Source: Hanleya hanleyi (lineage: Eukaryota > Mollusca > Polyplacophora > Lepidopleurida > Hanleyidae). Taken from it: a stretch of DNA of 64,000 nucleotides. Positions 12,171 to 21,939 of this stretch are shown here, piece after piece. The notes under the pieces were generated by a model. The model saw only the letters and a program-made list of their open reading frames with translations, did no database searches and was not told where the DNA came from. The translations under genes were made by a program, and so were the position numbers. The stretch's first letter is position 1; each line of letters opens with the position of its first letter. The DNA lies in the NCBI GenBank assembly GCA_036873755.1, contig JAVTVY010025425.1, positions 1-64,000 of the forward strand, written 5' to 3'.

Positions 12171-12866
12171 AACTTGTTTTAGTCGTATATGTGAAATTTG
12201 ACTTGAATTTGACAATATTTCATTAGAAAGTATCCCCTTTCTATCCGGATTTCAAGTAAAGACATTAAACACAGGAAAATTCCATCACATTCTCAATGCT
12301 AAATCGTCGATGGGGCGATCGGTGTTCCTGATTATGGAATAATCAGAAAACGCAATTTTGAAACAAGAACGAAATATATATCCTCGTACATTTAGGCGTA
12401 CGCTGCGCTATATCATTCTTAGTTTCACTCTGGTCTTTCTGGCAAAATAAGCTAAAATTGGTACATACCACTGCTCATAAACCCGTATACTATTAGCTCG
12501 TGAAGACCTTGTACAGCCTAGAGATCGTTTGCACTGGTGGAGACCTGTTTGGATAACGACCGTGAAGATGGTGTGAAGTGAGCGATAACCTGATTGGTTG
12601 AAACTACAACGTAAACAGAGCAGTCACAATGTTTCCGGTGTCGGGCTAGGACGTAAAATAAGAACGATTTAAAATTCCCGCGGAGGGAATGATTGGTTAT
12701 GAATACCGGAAACGTCGAGATAACATTTCCGGTACATGACAAACGTATAGATGAGAACAGTTGAAATTCCCGCGAGAGGAGAGGATTGGCTAATACAACC
12801 CGGAAACGTCTAAAATTCACTAAGATTGCGTTGTGTTTGAAATTACGCGTTAGAGATCATGCGGAC

Positions 12867-14612
12867 TTGAAGTCACGCGTCATCAAGTTGAACGTAAATT
12901 ACGTTGTGTCTAAAGTTACACGTTAAAGGTGGATTCTGAGGAGCCGTAAAAGGGACATAGCAAAAAAAAATTTTGGCCCCGATTAAGTCGACTTATAACG
13001 ACTTATTAACTCGATATAATGAGTCGTTATACCGACTTATTAAGTCGATATAATGAGTCGTTATAACGCATTATAACGACTATTATAACGACTATAACGA
13101 CACAATAAGTCGTTATAACGATTATAACGACATATTAAGTCTTTATAGCGATATAATGACGACTTAATAAGTCGTTATAACGACTTATTTTGCCGTTATA
13201 ACGACTTATTATGTCGTTATAACGACTCATTAAGTCGCTATAACGACATATTCAGTCGTTATAACGCATTATAACGACTATTATAACGACTATAACGACA
13301 TAAGTCGTTATAACTTTTAGTAACGACGTTATAACAACTTATTAAGTCGTTATAACGACATATTAAGTCTTTATAACGACATAATGACGACTTAATAAGT
13401 CGTTATAACGACTTATTATGTCGTTATAACGACTCATTAAGTCGCTATAACGACATATTCAGTCGTTATAACGCATTATAACGACTATTATAACGACTAT
13501 AACGACATAAGTCGTTATAACGATTAGTAACGAAGTTATGACAACTTATTAAGTCGTTATAACGACATATTAAGTCTTTATAACGACATAATAACGACTT
13601 AATAAGTCGTTAGAACGACTTATTATGTCGTTATAACGACTCATTAAGTCCCTATAACGACATATTAAGTCGTTATAACGCATTATTACGACGTTACAAC
13701 GCCTTATTAAGAAGGTATAACGACTATAACAACATAATAAGTCGTTATAACGACATAATAAGTCGTAAGTCGTTATAACTACTTATTATGTCGTTATAAC
13801 GAAGTCGTTATAACGACTTATTATGGCGTTATAACGACTTATTAAGTCGTTATAATGAAATTGTCGTTATAACGACTTGCTATTCGTTATAACGACTTAT
13901 AATATCGTCAGAGCGACTTACTAAGTCGATATAACGACTTATGGTGTCGTTATAACGACTTACTGAGTCGTTATAACGACTTATGATGTCCTTATATCGA
14001 CTTAATAAGTCGTTATTAAGCCGTTATAATGACTTAATAAGTCTTTAGGTTAACTTAATAAGTTAATGAGCCGACTTAATAAGTCGTTATAACGACATAA
14101 TGAGTCGTTATAACGACATAATGAGTCGTTATAACGACTTAATAGGGACTAAAAAAAAATTCCATGTCCCTTTTACGGCTCCGTAGGATTTCTTATCTGA
14201 CGCGTAAAATAAACTAGCTTGAATATTGGCGATAAGAATACAGAATTATCATTGGTTGGTCACCAAGTTTACGTTGTAAAATTTAGCACGTCGTTCTTTT
14301 GTGACGCGTAAATTGTTGGCGATTTATGGCGTGAACGGCCCATGTATCGTAAGATTGTAACGACCTAGAGGAACCTCACGGGAAGTTGAAGCTACACGTC
14401 GTAGAGTTGAACATAAATTGCGTTGTGTCTAAAGTTACGCGTTAAAAGTGGGTGTCCTTACTTGACGCGTAAGATGAACTAGTTTGAATACTGGCGGTGA
14501 AAATACAGAATCATGATTGGTTGGTTATCAAGTTTACGTTGTAAAATTTAGCGCGTCGTTCTTGTGTTTAACGCGTAAGCTTTTGACGAATTATGGCGCG
14601 AACGGCCCTTCA
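12867..14612 (+). repeat. Tandem duplication of a ~230-bp unit, one unit interrupted
   Basis: Unit A is split (12,867-12,930 plus 14,186-14,345). Unit B is 14,384-14,612. Shared landmarks are TGCGTTGTGTCTAAAGTTAC, GACGCGTAA, AACTAG followed by TGAATA, CATTGGTTGGTCACCAAG (TGATTGGTTGGTTATCAAG in B), GTTTACGTTGTAAAATTTAG and GAACGGCCC. Unit A has the palindromic-satellite element inserted in it and unit B does not, so B serves as an empty reference for the insertion site. The arms at 9,094 and 12,648 carry a related TTGCGTTGTGTTTGAA word, so all may derive from one repeat family. Confidence 0.75.
12940..14182. mobile_element. TIR element filled with palindromic satellite
   Basis: Both ends carry the same 19 bp inverted: GGAGCCGTAAAAGGGACAT at 12,940-12,958 and its reverse complement at 14,164-14,182. 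GGATTCT (12,931-12,937) and GGATTTCT (14,186-14,193) flank it and look like a target duplication of about 7-8 bp. The homologous site at about 14,450 lacks the insert. An A-run and T-rich stretch lie just inside each end. Everything between is satellite built on the perfect palindrome GTCGTTATAACGAC; I count about 38 TTATAAC cores. A higher-order period of about 207 bp is seen from CATTAAGTCG words at 13,228, 13,435 and 13,642. The target length would suit a hAT-type non-autonomous element. Confidence 0.8.
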
Positions 14613-15122
14613 TAGGTTGTCTAACAGGTCTCGGAGTGTGACTATACCTTGTTCAGACTGAGAGTGATTCAAACATCACAGTTGCAGTTCCAGGAAATGA
14701 ACAAAGATGAAACTAGGCACTATACTTGAGCCGCCTTCAGTCTAGAAAAATCTATTGACCTTATTAATCTTCAATAACCACTAGTAATTTGGTATTTTAT
14801 CTAAGAACGTAATAATGTCCCTTAATTCGAAAAATATCATAGCATGGCTTGAAATGATAGCGTTCCATGAAATCCTGAGATGGTCCATTATGTAAACGCC
14901 ATCAACATGCCTGTTCAAACTTGTATTTAAATATCACCCGATATTGGAATATACACTCTCAAATCTACGTAAATTATACATTATAGGGACATAATTGCTG
15001 TCAGGTTCATTCTCGAAACGGAAAAAACTGTGTCTACTGATGAACTGGTTCAATAAATAAATTAGAAGACTATAACAGAAAGAGCCAAACGAATAAAGCT
15101 CCTATCATGTACAAGCCATCGA
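14613..15122. other. No gene seen
   Basis: Noncoding stretch between the duplicated repeat block and the possible 5' part of the NHL gene. No motif I can support. Confidence 0.5.
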
Positions 15123-15356
15123 ATGACCATTAACCGATTTACACGGAACATCTTTCTACCCTCGGTTATCCCCGAAACAGTCAAGCGAATACATTATAGG
15201 TCCCTTTCCCAGGAATTTCTGGTCCACCCATCTTCAACTTCAGCTTGTAGGGCACATTCAGAATGTGCAATCTGTCAGAAGCTCTATGACCCAGTGCCTA
15301 GCAAATTGTATATGATAGTGACCATATTAATGCGTAAGTTAGTGTATCTTTTATAG
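15123..15356 (+). pseudogene. Possible RING-finger remnant upstream of the NHL gene
   Basis: The reading frame contains ECAICQKLYDPVPSK (Cys codons at 15,264-15,266 and 15,273-15,275), which resembles the opening of a RING domain in TRIM proteins: two cysteines two residues apart followed by a Y-x-D-P-V type stretch. The remaining zinc ligands are not visible downstream in this frame, so either an intron follows or the domain is broken. It lies about 0.8 kb upstream of the NHL exons on the same strand, the position a TRIM N-terminus would occupy. A chance resemblance cannot be excluded. Confidence 0.25.
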
Positions 15357-16087
15357 ATAAAGATATGAGAACAGTGCATGTTTGACGTATAAGACATATT
15401 TATTCTGATTTATATTCAAAATGGCTTATATTCTGCCTGCTGATCACCTAGACCATATTTTGACTAATTTTATCGATTGATAGTCTTTGTTCGGAAGGCT
15501 TCGAGAAGATCAGCATGGCTGACTTGAGATGTTATTCGGCGTTATTTATCCAACGAATGTGGGATCTGATGCCAGGATTTTAATATATTCACTTGCCAAA
15601 TATAGTGATAAGGTCCCACAAACAAGGGTCCTCACATTCTCATCTTGTACCCACGTATCATGTCTTCTCACATACATTGCAAATGGCTTTTGTTGGCAAG
15701 GCCTTTACCTCAGCTTTGTCGTTTTCAGTCGATTGTTCCATCGTAGCTGCTGTCTCTGCCATGCGAAGATGGGGAATAAATTGATCTACTTGCGTGATCT
15801 AAGTACTTAGAAAATCCTTCGCCATAAAGCTGCTGTGCTTTCAATACCCGCAACTCACACTGGGTCAAGGACTTTGATGTCAATGTATTACGGAATAATC
15901 AACTCAACCAAGCGATTATCGCTGGTGCAGTTTGGAATTTCTTTCAGCGAGAAATTAGGATGATAACTTATAAACTATATCTTAGTATTATTGATGTACT
16001 TTCAGAGTATGATCGACAGCTAGCAGCAATGTCTACGCACACAATGCCTCCGACCAATCGTGGCGTTCTCGCAGTTATCTCTCTTTG
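15357..16087. other. Unassigned sequence upstream of the NHL exon
   Basis: No B-box or coiled coil can be recognised. A plausible splice acceptor (pyrimidine-rich then TTTCAG) ends at 16,004, but the frame that leads into the NHL exon meets a TGA at 16,010-16,012. The true 5' structure of the gene is therefore unclear, or it is disrupted here. Confidence 0.4.
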
Positions 16088-16241
16088 ATGACGATGTACC
16101 TGCTGAGACGTTTCTTTGGCGGAGATCGGAATAGGACGAGAGGGAGTATGGAACGGAATAAGCTGCTCAGACGATTTGGAAGACGAGGAAAGGGCAAAGG
16201 CCAATTCAACATGCCTTGTGGGATTGCCGTGACGAAATCAG
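16088..16241 (+). CDS. NHL-repeat protein, first recognisable exon
   Basis: Encodes the start of an NHL beta-propeller: a basic stretch (LLRRFG, RRGKGKGQF) followed by NMPCGIAVTKSG, the usual opening of an NHL blade. The frame breaks at a GT donor (16,242) in codon phase 1 and rejoins the acceptor at 16,544, restoring a Gly codon and continuing straight into DIVVADTENHRIQIF. The first ATG after the upstream stop is at 16,088; whether translation starts there or enters from an upstream exon is not settled. In TRIM-NHL proteins such a propeller follows RING, B-box and coiled coil; only a doubtful RING trace is seen upstream. Confidence 0.75.
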
Positions 16242-16544
16242 GTCAATTTATCTTAGTATTAAATTGAAAATAAACATTTCTCTATCTGAACCTTACTCTG
16301 AGACCTCTGATTAATGTAATAGTTATGGATAATAGTGAATAATAATTTCGAAGAGAATAAGAATATTATTAAACAACTGATTCTAATGAGTATACTAACG
16401 ATCAAGATTACTGTTAGTAAGACTAATTGCGGGAATATATGGGGGAAGATTGCCGTGTGACAGTTGTTCTTCCGTTCAGTTGATTGTCCTCTCTTTTGGT
16501 TTATTAAATTCTATTGGTGACTTTTGTGTTTTTGTCTTTTACAG

Positions 16545-17344
16545 GGGATATAGTGGTTGCGGACACGGAGAATCATCGTATACAAATTTTCAATAGCGAA
16601 GGTCAACTGAAACGGAAGTTTGGCCTAAAAGGAAGTCAGCCTCATCAAATAAATTACCCAGTGTGCGTTGCCTTGACAACGGATGAAAACATCGCTGTAA
16701 CAGACAGCGTAAATGCTCTCGTAAAGATTTTTAACTTGACCGGAGATTACATTACACATTATGGAACTAATGGAGTTTTCGAATTTCCTTACGGTATCGC
16801 CATCAGTCCTGAGAATTTCCTCGTTGTGACCGATATATCGAAACACTGTGTAGTGGTAATGTACCCTAGTGGTGGTGTTAGTCATACTTTCGGTTCGTAC
16901 GGCGAGGATTCCAGACAGTTTGACTACCCCTATTTTGTAGCAGTCAACAAAAACAGACAAATTATTGTAGCTGACTCAGGGAACGGCTGTATTAAAATCT
17001 TCCATTTCGAAGGTCGACTTCTACGGTGCTTTTCTTGGCAGGATTTTCATATTGTAGAGGAGCAAATATTAACCCTATACGGCATATGTTCAGATCCTGA
17101 CGGCAACACCATCGTTATATGTAACAGTACCGTATATATCTTAGCACGCAATGGTAGACTTTGGGAAATTTTGACTCCTTTGGACGGCCTGACTTCACCC
17201 AAGTGCATTGCTTACTCGCCTCTCGGTCAGTTAGTTGTCACGCAGTCCGACTATAATGAAAAACATGAAGTCTCTGTGTTCGAATATAACAAGGAGGATT
17301 TTCAATCTTTGAACGCTTTACTATTTTATGCTATATCAATATGA
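16545..17344 (+). CDS. NHL-repeat protein, last exon (beta-propeller)
   Basis: Continues the propeller without interruption to a TGA stop. Blades are marked by GDIVVADTENHRIQIFNSEG, ENIAVTDSVNALVKIFNLTG, FPYGIAISPENFLVVTDISK, FVAVNKNRQIIVADSGNGC and SPKCIAYSPLGQLVVT. With the first exon that makes about six blades, enough for a closed six-bladed NHL fold. Family members of this kind (TRIM2/3/32/71-like and invertebrate relatives) use the propeller to bind protein or RNA, and with a RING act as E3 ubiquitin ligases. Those roles are family knowledge and cannot be read from this exon. Coding quality is good: no stop or frameshift in roughly 265 codons. The intron (16,242-16,544) obeys GT-AG. Confidence 0.85.
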
Positions 17345-17717
17345 ATACATAGGAAATTATTTGGCGTTTTTAAATACTATCACCTTTTTTGAAATTGTGT
17401 TTGGAGGAGTACAATGGGACACGTCTGCATTGTTTACATTGATCAGGAATGGTGCCGGTATGTAGCTTCCATCGATGAGTCGTGATTTGGACTGCGAAAG
17501 TTATAGGACAATGTATATAACACCGAATGACAGCTCATATGTAATATTGCCTCAACGTTCCGATTAATATAAAGACTACGAATCATCTTCACTGTCATGA
17601 TAATCGCGAAAACTTGTCTCCAGTAATTTTGCATGATGGCGAATTGCGAACGTTCTGAAGGCCATGTTGTCTAGTACAGATGATCTGGTTTTATTGCAAT
17701 CGACTAGGCGCTAAATA
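17345..17717. other. No gene seen downstream of the NHL gene
   Basis: Presumed 3' UTR and intergenic DNA. I see no strong AATAAA signal close to the stop codon. Confidence 0.4.
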
Positions 17718-17879
17718 CCAGGCCATCGCCATACACATGTATGAGCTAATAACAGGTCATCGCCATACACATGTATGAGCTAATAACAGGTCATCGCCAT
17801 ACACATGTATGAGCTAATACCAGGCCATCGCCATACACATGTATGAGCTAATAACAGGTCATCGCCATACACATGTATA
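17718..17879 (+). repeat. 34-bp tandem repeat, about five copies
   Basis: Five consecutive 34-bp units built on CATCGCCATACACATG and ending GAGCTAATA. Units alternate between a CCAGGC and an ACAGGT start (order C, A, A, C, A), and the last is truncated. The near-identity suggests a young minisatellite just downstream of the NHL gene. Confidence 0.9.
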
Positions 17880-18485
17880 ATCAACGACGCCTCTGTGTAT
17901 ATACGTCTCCATAAACTCTGATAACATTATTCAAAATGTGCCATAGCTTTCGAAAGCACTGAAAGGCCAGATATCTGAATTTGATTTGATAGAACGGCGA
18001 ATGATCTATCTCCGGATTAGTTCCACAGTTGTTATCTTGCTGGCGACATGCCATCCACTCGAGTAACGCTCTGTTTGTTGATCTATTGTTGGACATTCTT
18101 CACCGAGATTACACTGGAGAATCTCCAGGTCTCCATATATGCACAATTTATAGCTATTTAATATTGCTATCGTCGTCTGGAGAAGCTATTTTGAAATCGA
18201 AAATGACATTCAAGATTGTAATAAGGAATATCAGTGATGCTCAGTAATAAAAATGCCTATCTTTCCAAAAGACAGTATGTTAGAAGACAAGGCAAGTACA
18301 ATCGATCAAAGTCCCAGAATGCGGGCGAGCTAAGGCACTCGCAAACTAATGGTTTGTTGATCACATACTCTAGCAAAATAAAGAAATAAAACACTACCGG
18401 ATATGTAATTTACATTGGGTATACTTATATACATAGACATATATACCGGTATGTAGTGTGCACTGGCTATAATATTAGTTATTCA
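17880..18485. other. No gene seen
   Basis: The overlapping frames on the two strands at 17,881-18,247 have no recognisable domain. Nothing else is supportable. Confidence 0.45.
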
Positions 18486-18570
18486 GGTTTTCCTCCAAGT
18501 GTATGGAATGTTACGACCCTCCCTGAAACTCAGGAAGTGTGGTAACTTATCATACACACGGGGGAAAACC
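18486..18570 (+). repeat. Hairpin-forming inverted repeat
   Basis: Two 29-bp arms (18,486-18,514 and 18,542-18,570) are inverted copies at 23 of 29 positions, separated by 27 bases. The arms begin GGTTTTCC and end GTTAC. The size would fit a miniature foldback element or a microRNA-like precursor. Sequence alone does not decide. Confidence 0.6.
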
Positions 18571-19394
18571 CCAATAATGAATTCGTTATCCCTCAAGCCC
18601 TTTTATCCTATCCTAAGAAGGTCTATTATTTACATGTAGAACCAATGGTACAAGGGACAAATTCAGCCAGCCATTTCTATTACCCAACTGTCCACATGCT
18701 CTGCACTGCGAGAAACGCGCCACAACACAATCTATTTCGATCTTTTATTTTTGAAACAAATGACACCTTTTGGTGAGTTACAGTTGAAGCACTATGAGTT
18801 TACTCCATTAAATGTTGACTAGTGGGCGGAAGATATTCCATAAATATTGAGAAATGGTCAGCTGGACTTTCGAAGCGATAGGTCGTTTCCAATCGCACGC
18901 GAGGTTTTTTATATACCCAGAGTATCATCAATCGGGATGTATTGGTTTATACGACCCGATCTTTTAACCAATCACAATATTAAATACAAAATTGCTTGTG
19001 GAATTATAAATGTTTATACCCCGTATAGTATAGTTGCAAGCATATACTTATACTCAGTGCATGTTTCATACCGACAGTGTCTTATTTCTTTATTTTTCTA
19101 GAGTATGCGATCAGTAAATCATCAATTTTTGAGTGCATTAGTTTGTAAGATACACATTTAAGTGCCAGAAAACGTGACGGCTTGGTTGGTCCAATGATAT
19201 GAATCATCCGATGGATTCACCAAGTTTTCCACAACTTCAGTCATACAGTAAATGTATTCTATTTACAAATCAATTACACAATTTTCTACATTTCGATTTT
19301 GCACGTAGTTTGTTTTTTCTTGCACTGTACCATCATATGAAGAAACGAATCAATGTATTCTCGTCAATCTTACATGATGTAATATGACATTTTC
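18571..19394. other. No gene seen
   Basis: Noncoding. The frames at 18,847-19,101 and 19,199-19,387 are unsupported. Confidence 0.45.
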
Positions 19395-19567
19395 AAAACT
19401 GTTGACCGTTGCACTCTTGCAGGGAACTGGCCTATTTTTATAAATATTATGATTTATTCTTTGAATTTGGTGCTAATTCTATTATATGAATTATGTCTTT
19501 AGATTATGGACGCGGAAATTCTTTAATGGACGACGACTGAATATTGAATGACGGACTAGACGCTTGT
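19395..19567 (+). mobile_element. Naiad-type Penelope-like element, 3' end fragment
   Basis: About 170 bp of the 3' terminal region of the family: GTGCTAAT..., ATTATGGACGCGG, TTTAATGGACGACG, GAATGACGGAC and the terminal GACGCTTGTA. It joins tail-to-tail with the minus-strand copy that starts at 19,570, the two terminal GCTTGTA ends facing each other across only a few bases. Confidence 0.8.
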
Positions 19568-19569
19568 AT

Positions 19570-20517
19570 GTTACAAGCGTCTAATCCGTCATTCATAATT
19601 CAGCCGTCGTCCATTAAAGAATATCCGCGTCCATAATCCAAAGACCTATTCCATATTCCATATAACAGTATTAGCACCAAATTTAAAAGGACAATCATAG
19701 TATACATAAACATGGGCTAGTTTCCTGCAAGAGAGAAGCGGTCAACAGTTTTCATTGATGCCGACAAGACATCATGATGTTCCAAAAATATCAAATCCGT
19801 ACCGCTGATCAGTATTTATTAATCCATAATAATCGTTGTAAAGTCGTCATCTAGAGAATGATGTATCTCAGTCACGCTTTGATTGTGACTGTTCATATGA
19901 ACACCACGAGGATCTTGAAGTACATGGGTTCATACGGCCCCTAGCCCCGGGTTAAGCGGAATTAGACACAAGTTACGAAACGTAACGCCATAGATCTTGC
20001 ACGCTACGCTCGTATTTTGCTATCAGCATACGATATGTATCGCCAAATTTGAGAAACTTTGAGTGGAGGCGCTTGTTGGAATAGCCCTGTTTTATAAGTT
20101 TCTGCAACAATGTTTTGTGACGTTGATTAAACTCGTCACATTTAACACAGGATCTAGCAAATGCTACTAGGCGAGATATGTATACGCCATATGCAGGTCC
20201 CACTGGAATATCACTATCCAGAAATGGATACTTTACGATGTCGAAATTGTAATCATCTCTTTTGTCATAAAGTTGACGAGAGAGAATGCCCGCTTCATTT
20301 TTATGGAGATATAGATCTAAATATGATGTGCCTGTATGGATATCTGTAGTTTCCTTCAAGTCCAGTGAAGGTGGATATGTATCCTTCACTGCGTCATTTA
20401 TATAGCGATTATCCACAGCGAGAAGATCGTCTATATAGCGTTTGGTGAATGAGAAGGAACGGGCTTTGAATGGATCGGTTTTTGAAAGCGTCTGCATATA
20501 GTCCTATTCATAAGAGA
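19570..20517 (-). mobile_element. Naiad-type element, 5'-truncated copy with partial RT
   Basis: On the minus strand this copy holds the C-terminal half of the reverse transcriptase (reading frame 19,973-20,497), then the 3' UTR and terminal region. The frame contains the catalytic block FTKRYIDDLLAVDN, with the two aspartates of RT motif C, and downstream thumb-region sequence (KHKTLLQKLIKQGY-like) up to the WRYVS end. The fingers and palm motif A are missing, because the copy begins within the palm. The 3' UTR hairpin described for the family lies at 19,869-19,891. The copy is inactive because of truncation. Confidence 0.85.
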
Positions 20518-21224
20518 TGCTGTCTTTCATAAAATTTCCATTGCCTCAAGCACAATATATACCTGTATACACGACAGAAACGACCACAGACAGAAACGGT
20601 TCAGAGAGGGAGGTGTCCAAATTATTGATTCATATTTTGTTTACATAATTATAAGTATACTGCTTATTTTACGATTATGCAGGATTCTAAACAAACAAGT
20701 GGAAATCCATGATGATTGTTCAGTAGCGATATGGTACCTCTAATAATTCCTATAGATACTGATAGAGAGGAAAAAGATTTACAATGTGCCATATAGACTT
20801 TGTGTTATCCATACATACTGGTATATCGGCAAAATTAGGAAGGTCCCAAAATAGACATTTTGTTCAATCACGTGTCTCCTCCACTCCTATATGGTTTCTT
20901 TCTCCTTGAAGGCTTTCCGTTGATAAGACTGATTGAAGTAGGGGCACGTACACCCGTTGGACTCATTGTCTATCCCAATTCCCCGTCAATGCCGTAATTT
21001 CCAACCGTCGGCTTAAACCGTTCGAGGGCAGATTACCAGGTCGATGTCATAATATCGTCTTATTAGCCCGAGGGGGGAATAGGGGTCTAATAACTGCCAT
21101 CTGCTGTACAAATCCGGAGACAACTACACGGATATAAAAGACATCAACCTACTACTTTAAATGTCTCCATGATTTATCGAAGCAGTGTTTTCCCATGTAA
21201 GATAGTACGTACATATCCGTGATA
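20518..21224. other. No gene seen
   Basis: Unique-looking noncoding DNA between the first Naiad pair and the inverted-arm structure. Confidence 0.45.
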
Positions 21225-21725
21225 GTACTGCAATAATTCTGCACATTGAGGTAAAAGCATGAAACTTGTCACATTTATAATACTCGATCGGCTGTTTAAA
21301 ATTTGCTATGGCCCACTTGAAATTATGCCAAGATGGCCGCCAATTTCAAGATGGCCGCCATTGTAATGTAGATATCAGGAGGTCATTTGGGACCCCACAT
21401 TTTTTTATTAATCCAACGGCTAGGGAGTTGAAACTGTGACATATCTTGGACTTAAGCGTTATAGGAAAATGTAGTAAGTTTCAAGATAGCTGCCTTAATG
21501 ACGTAAGAGTGACGTCATTTTATAAAAATGCTCTCTTGTGGGTCGATTTTTCAATCAGATTTTCGAAATTTTCTATTTATGGTATTTTCTTCAGAAAAAC
21601 TACATAATAAATTAGGAAATAATTACTTGATGTGGGTTAAAATAATTTTGTGCACTTTCATGCGTAAAAAGACAAATATTTTAAGAAAAACGACGAAAAC
21701 ACAACTTTTTATTCACACCCTTACA
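21225..21725 (+). repeat. Left arm of ~0.5-kb inverted duplication
   Basis: Matches 26,296-26,755 in inverted orientation. Landmarks are TACTCGATCGGCTG, two AAGATGGCCGCCA words, ATTGTAATGTAGATATCAGG, TGACATATCTTGGACTTAAG, GCTCTCTTGTGGGTCGATTT and AAATTAGGAAATAATTA. Together the arms frame the Naiad cluster at 21,940-26,227. A full CRE-type palindrome TGACGTCA lies near 21,509. Confidence 0.8.
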
Positions 21726-21939
21726 TTTTGAAAAGCATTTATTCATCTAGGTCAGTCGCTTCGGCCCAAATTTCACGATGTAATAATATCTGATTTTGTA
21801 ATTTCAATAGGCATATGATCTGTAACTAGATGAATCGGTTTCCAAAATTTTGTCACTCATATACCTAACCCGGTTCTGCAGATATTGCGCTAACAAAATG
21901 ACGGACGTACATGACGACGGCAATACACCTAGGCCATAA

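Larger units (their letters stand above)
9094..12857. mobile_element. 3.76-kb structure with 210-bp inverted arms
   Basis: The left arm (9,094-9,303) and right arm (12,648-12,857) are both 210 bp and are inverted copies at roughly 90% identity by eye. Shared landmarks are ATCTCTAACGCGTAA at the tips, GTTTCCGGGTTGTA, ATGTTATCTCGACGTTTCC and TCCCTCCGCGGGAATTT. The arms are richer in CpG than their surroundings. The interior has no reading frame with a transposase motif, so this looks like a non-autonomous DNA transposon or an inverted duplication. I could not find a convincing target duplication. Part of the interior (about 11,540-12,170) recurs near 44,130-44,850. Confidence 0.65.

Noticed and set aside
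12961..14150. CRISPR-like array
   Set aside because: Repeats are contiguous and palindromic with no unique spacers, and the DNA is eukaryotic.
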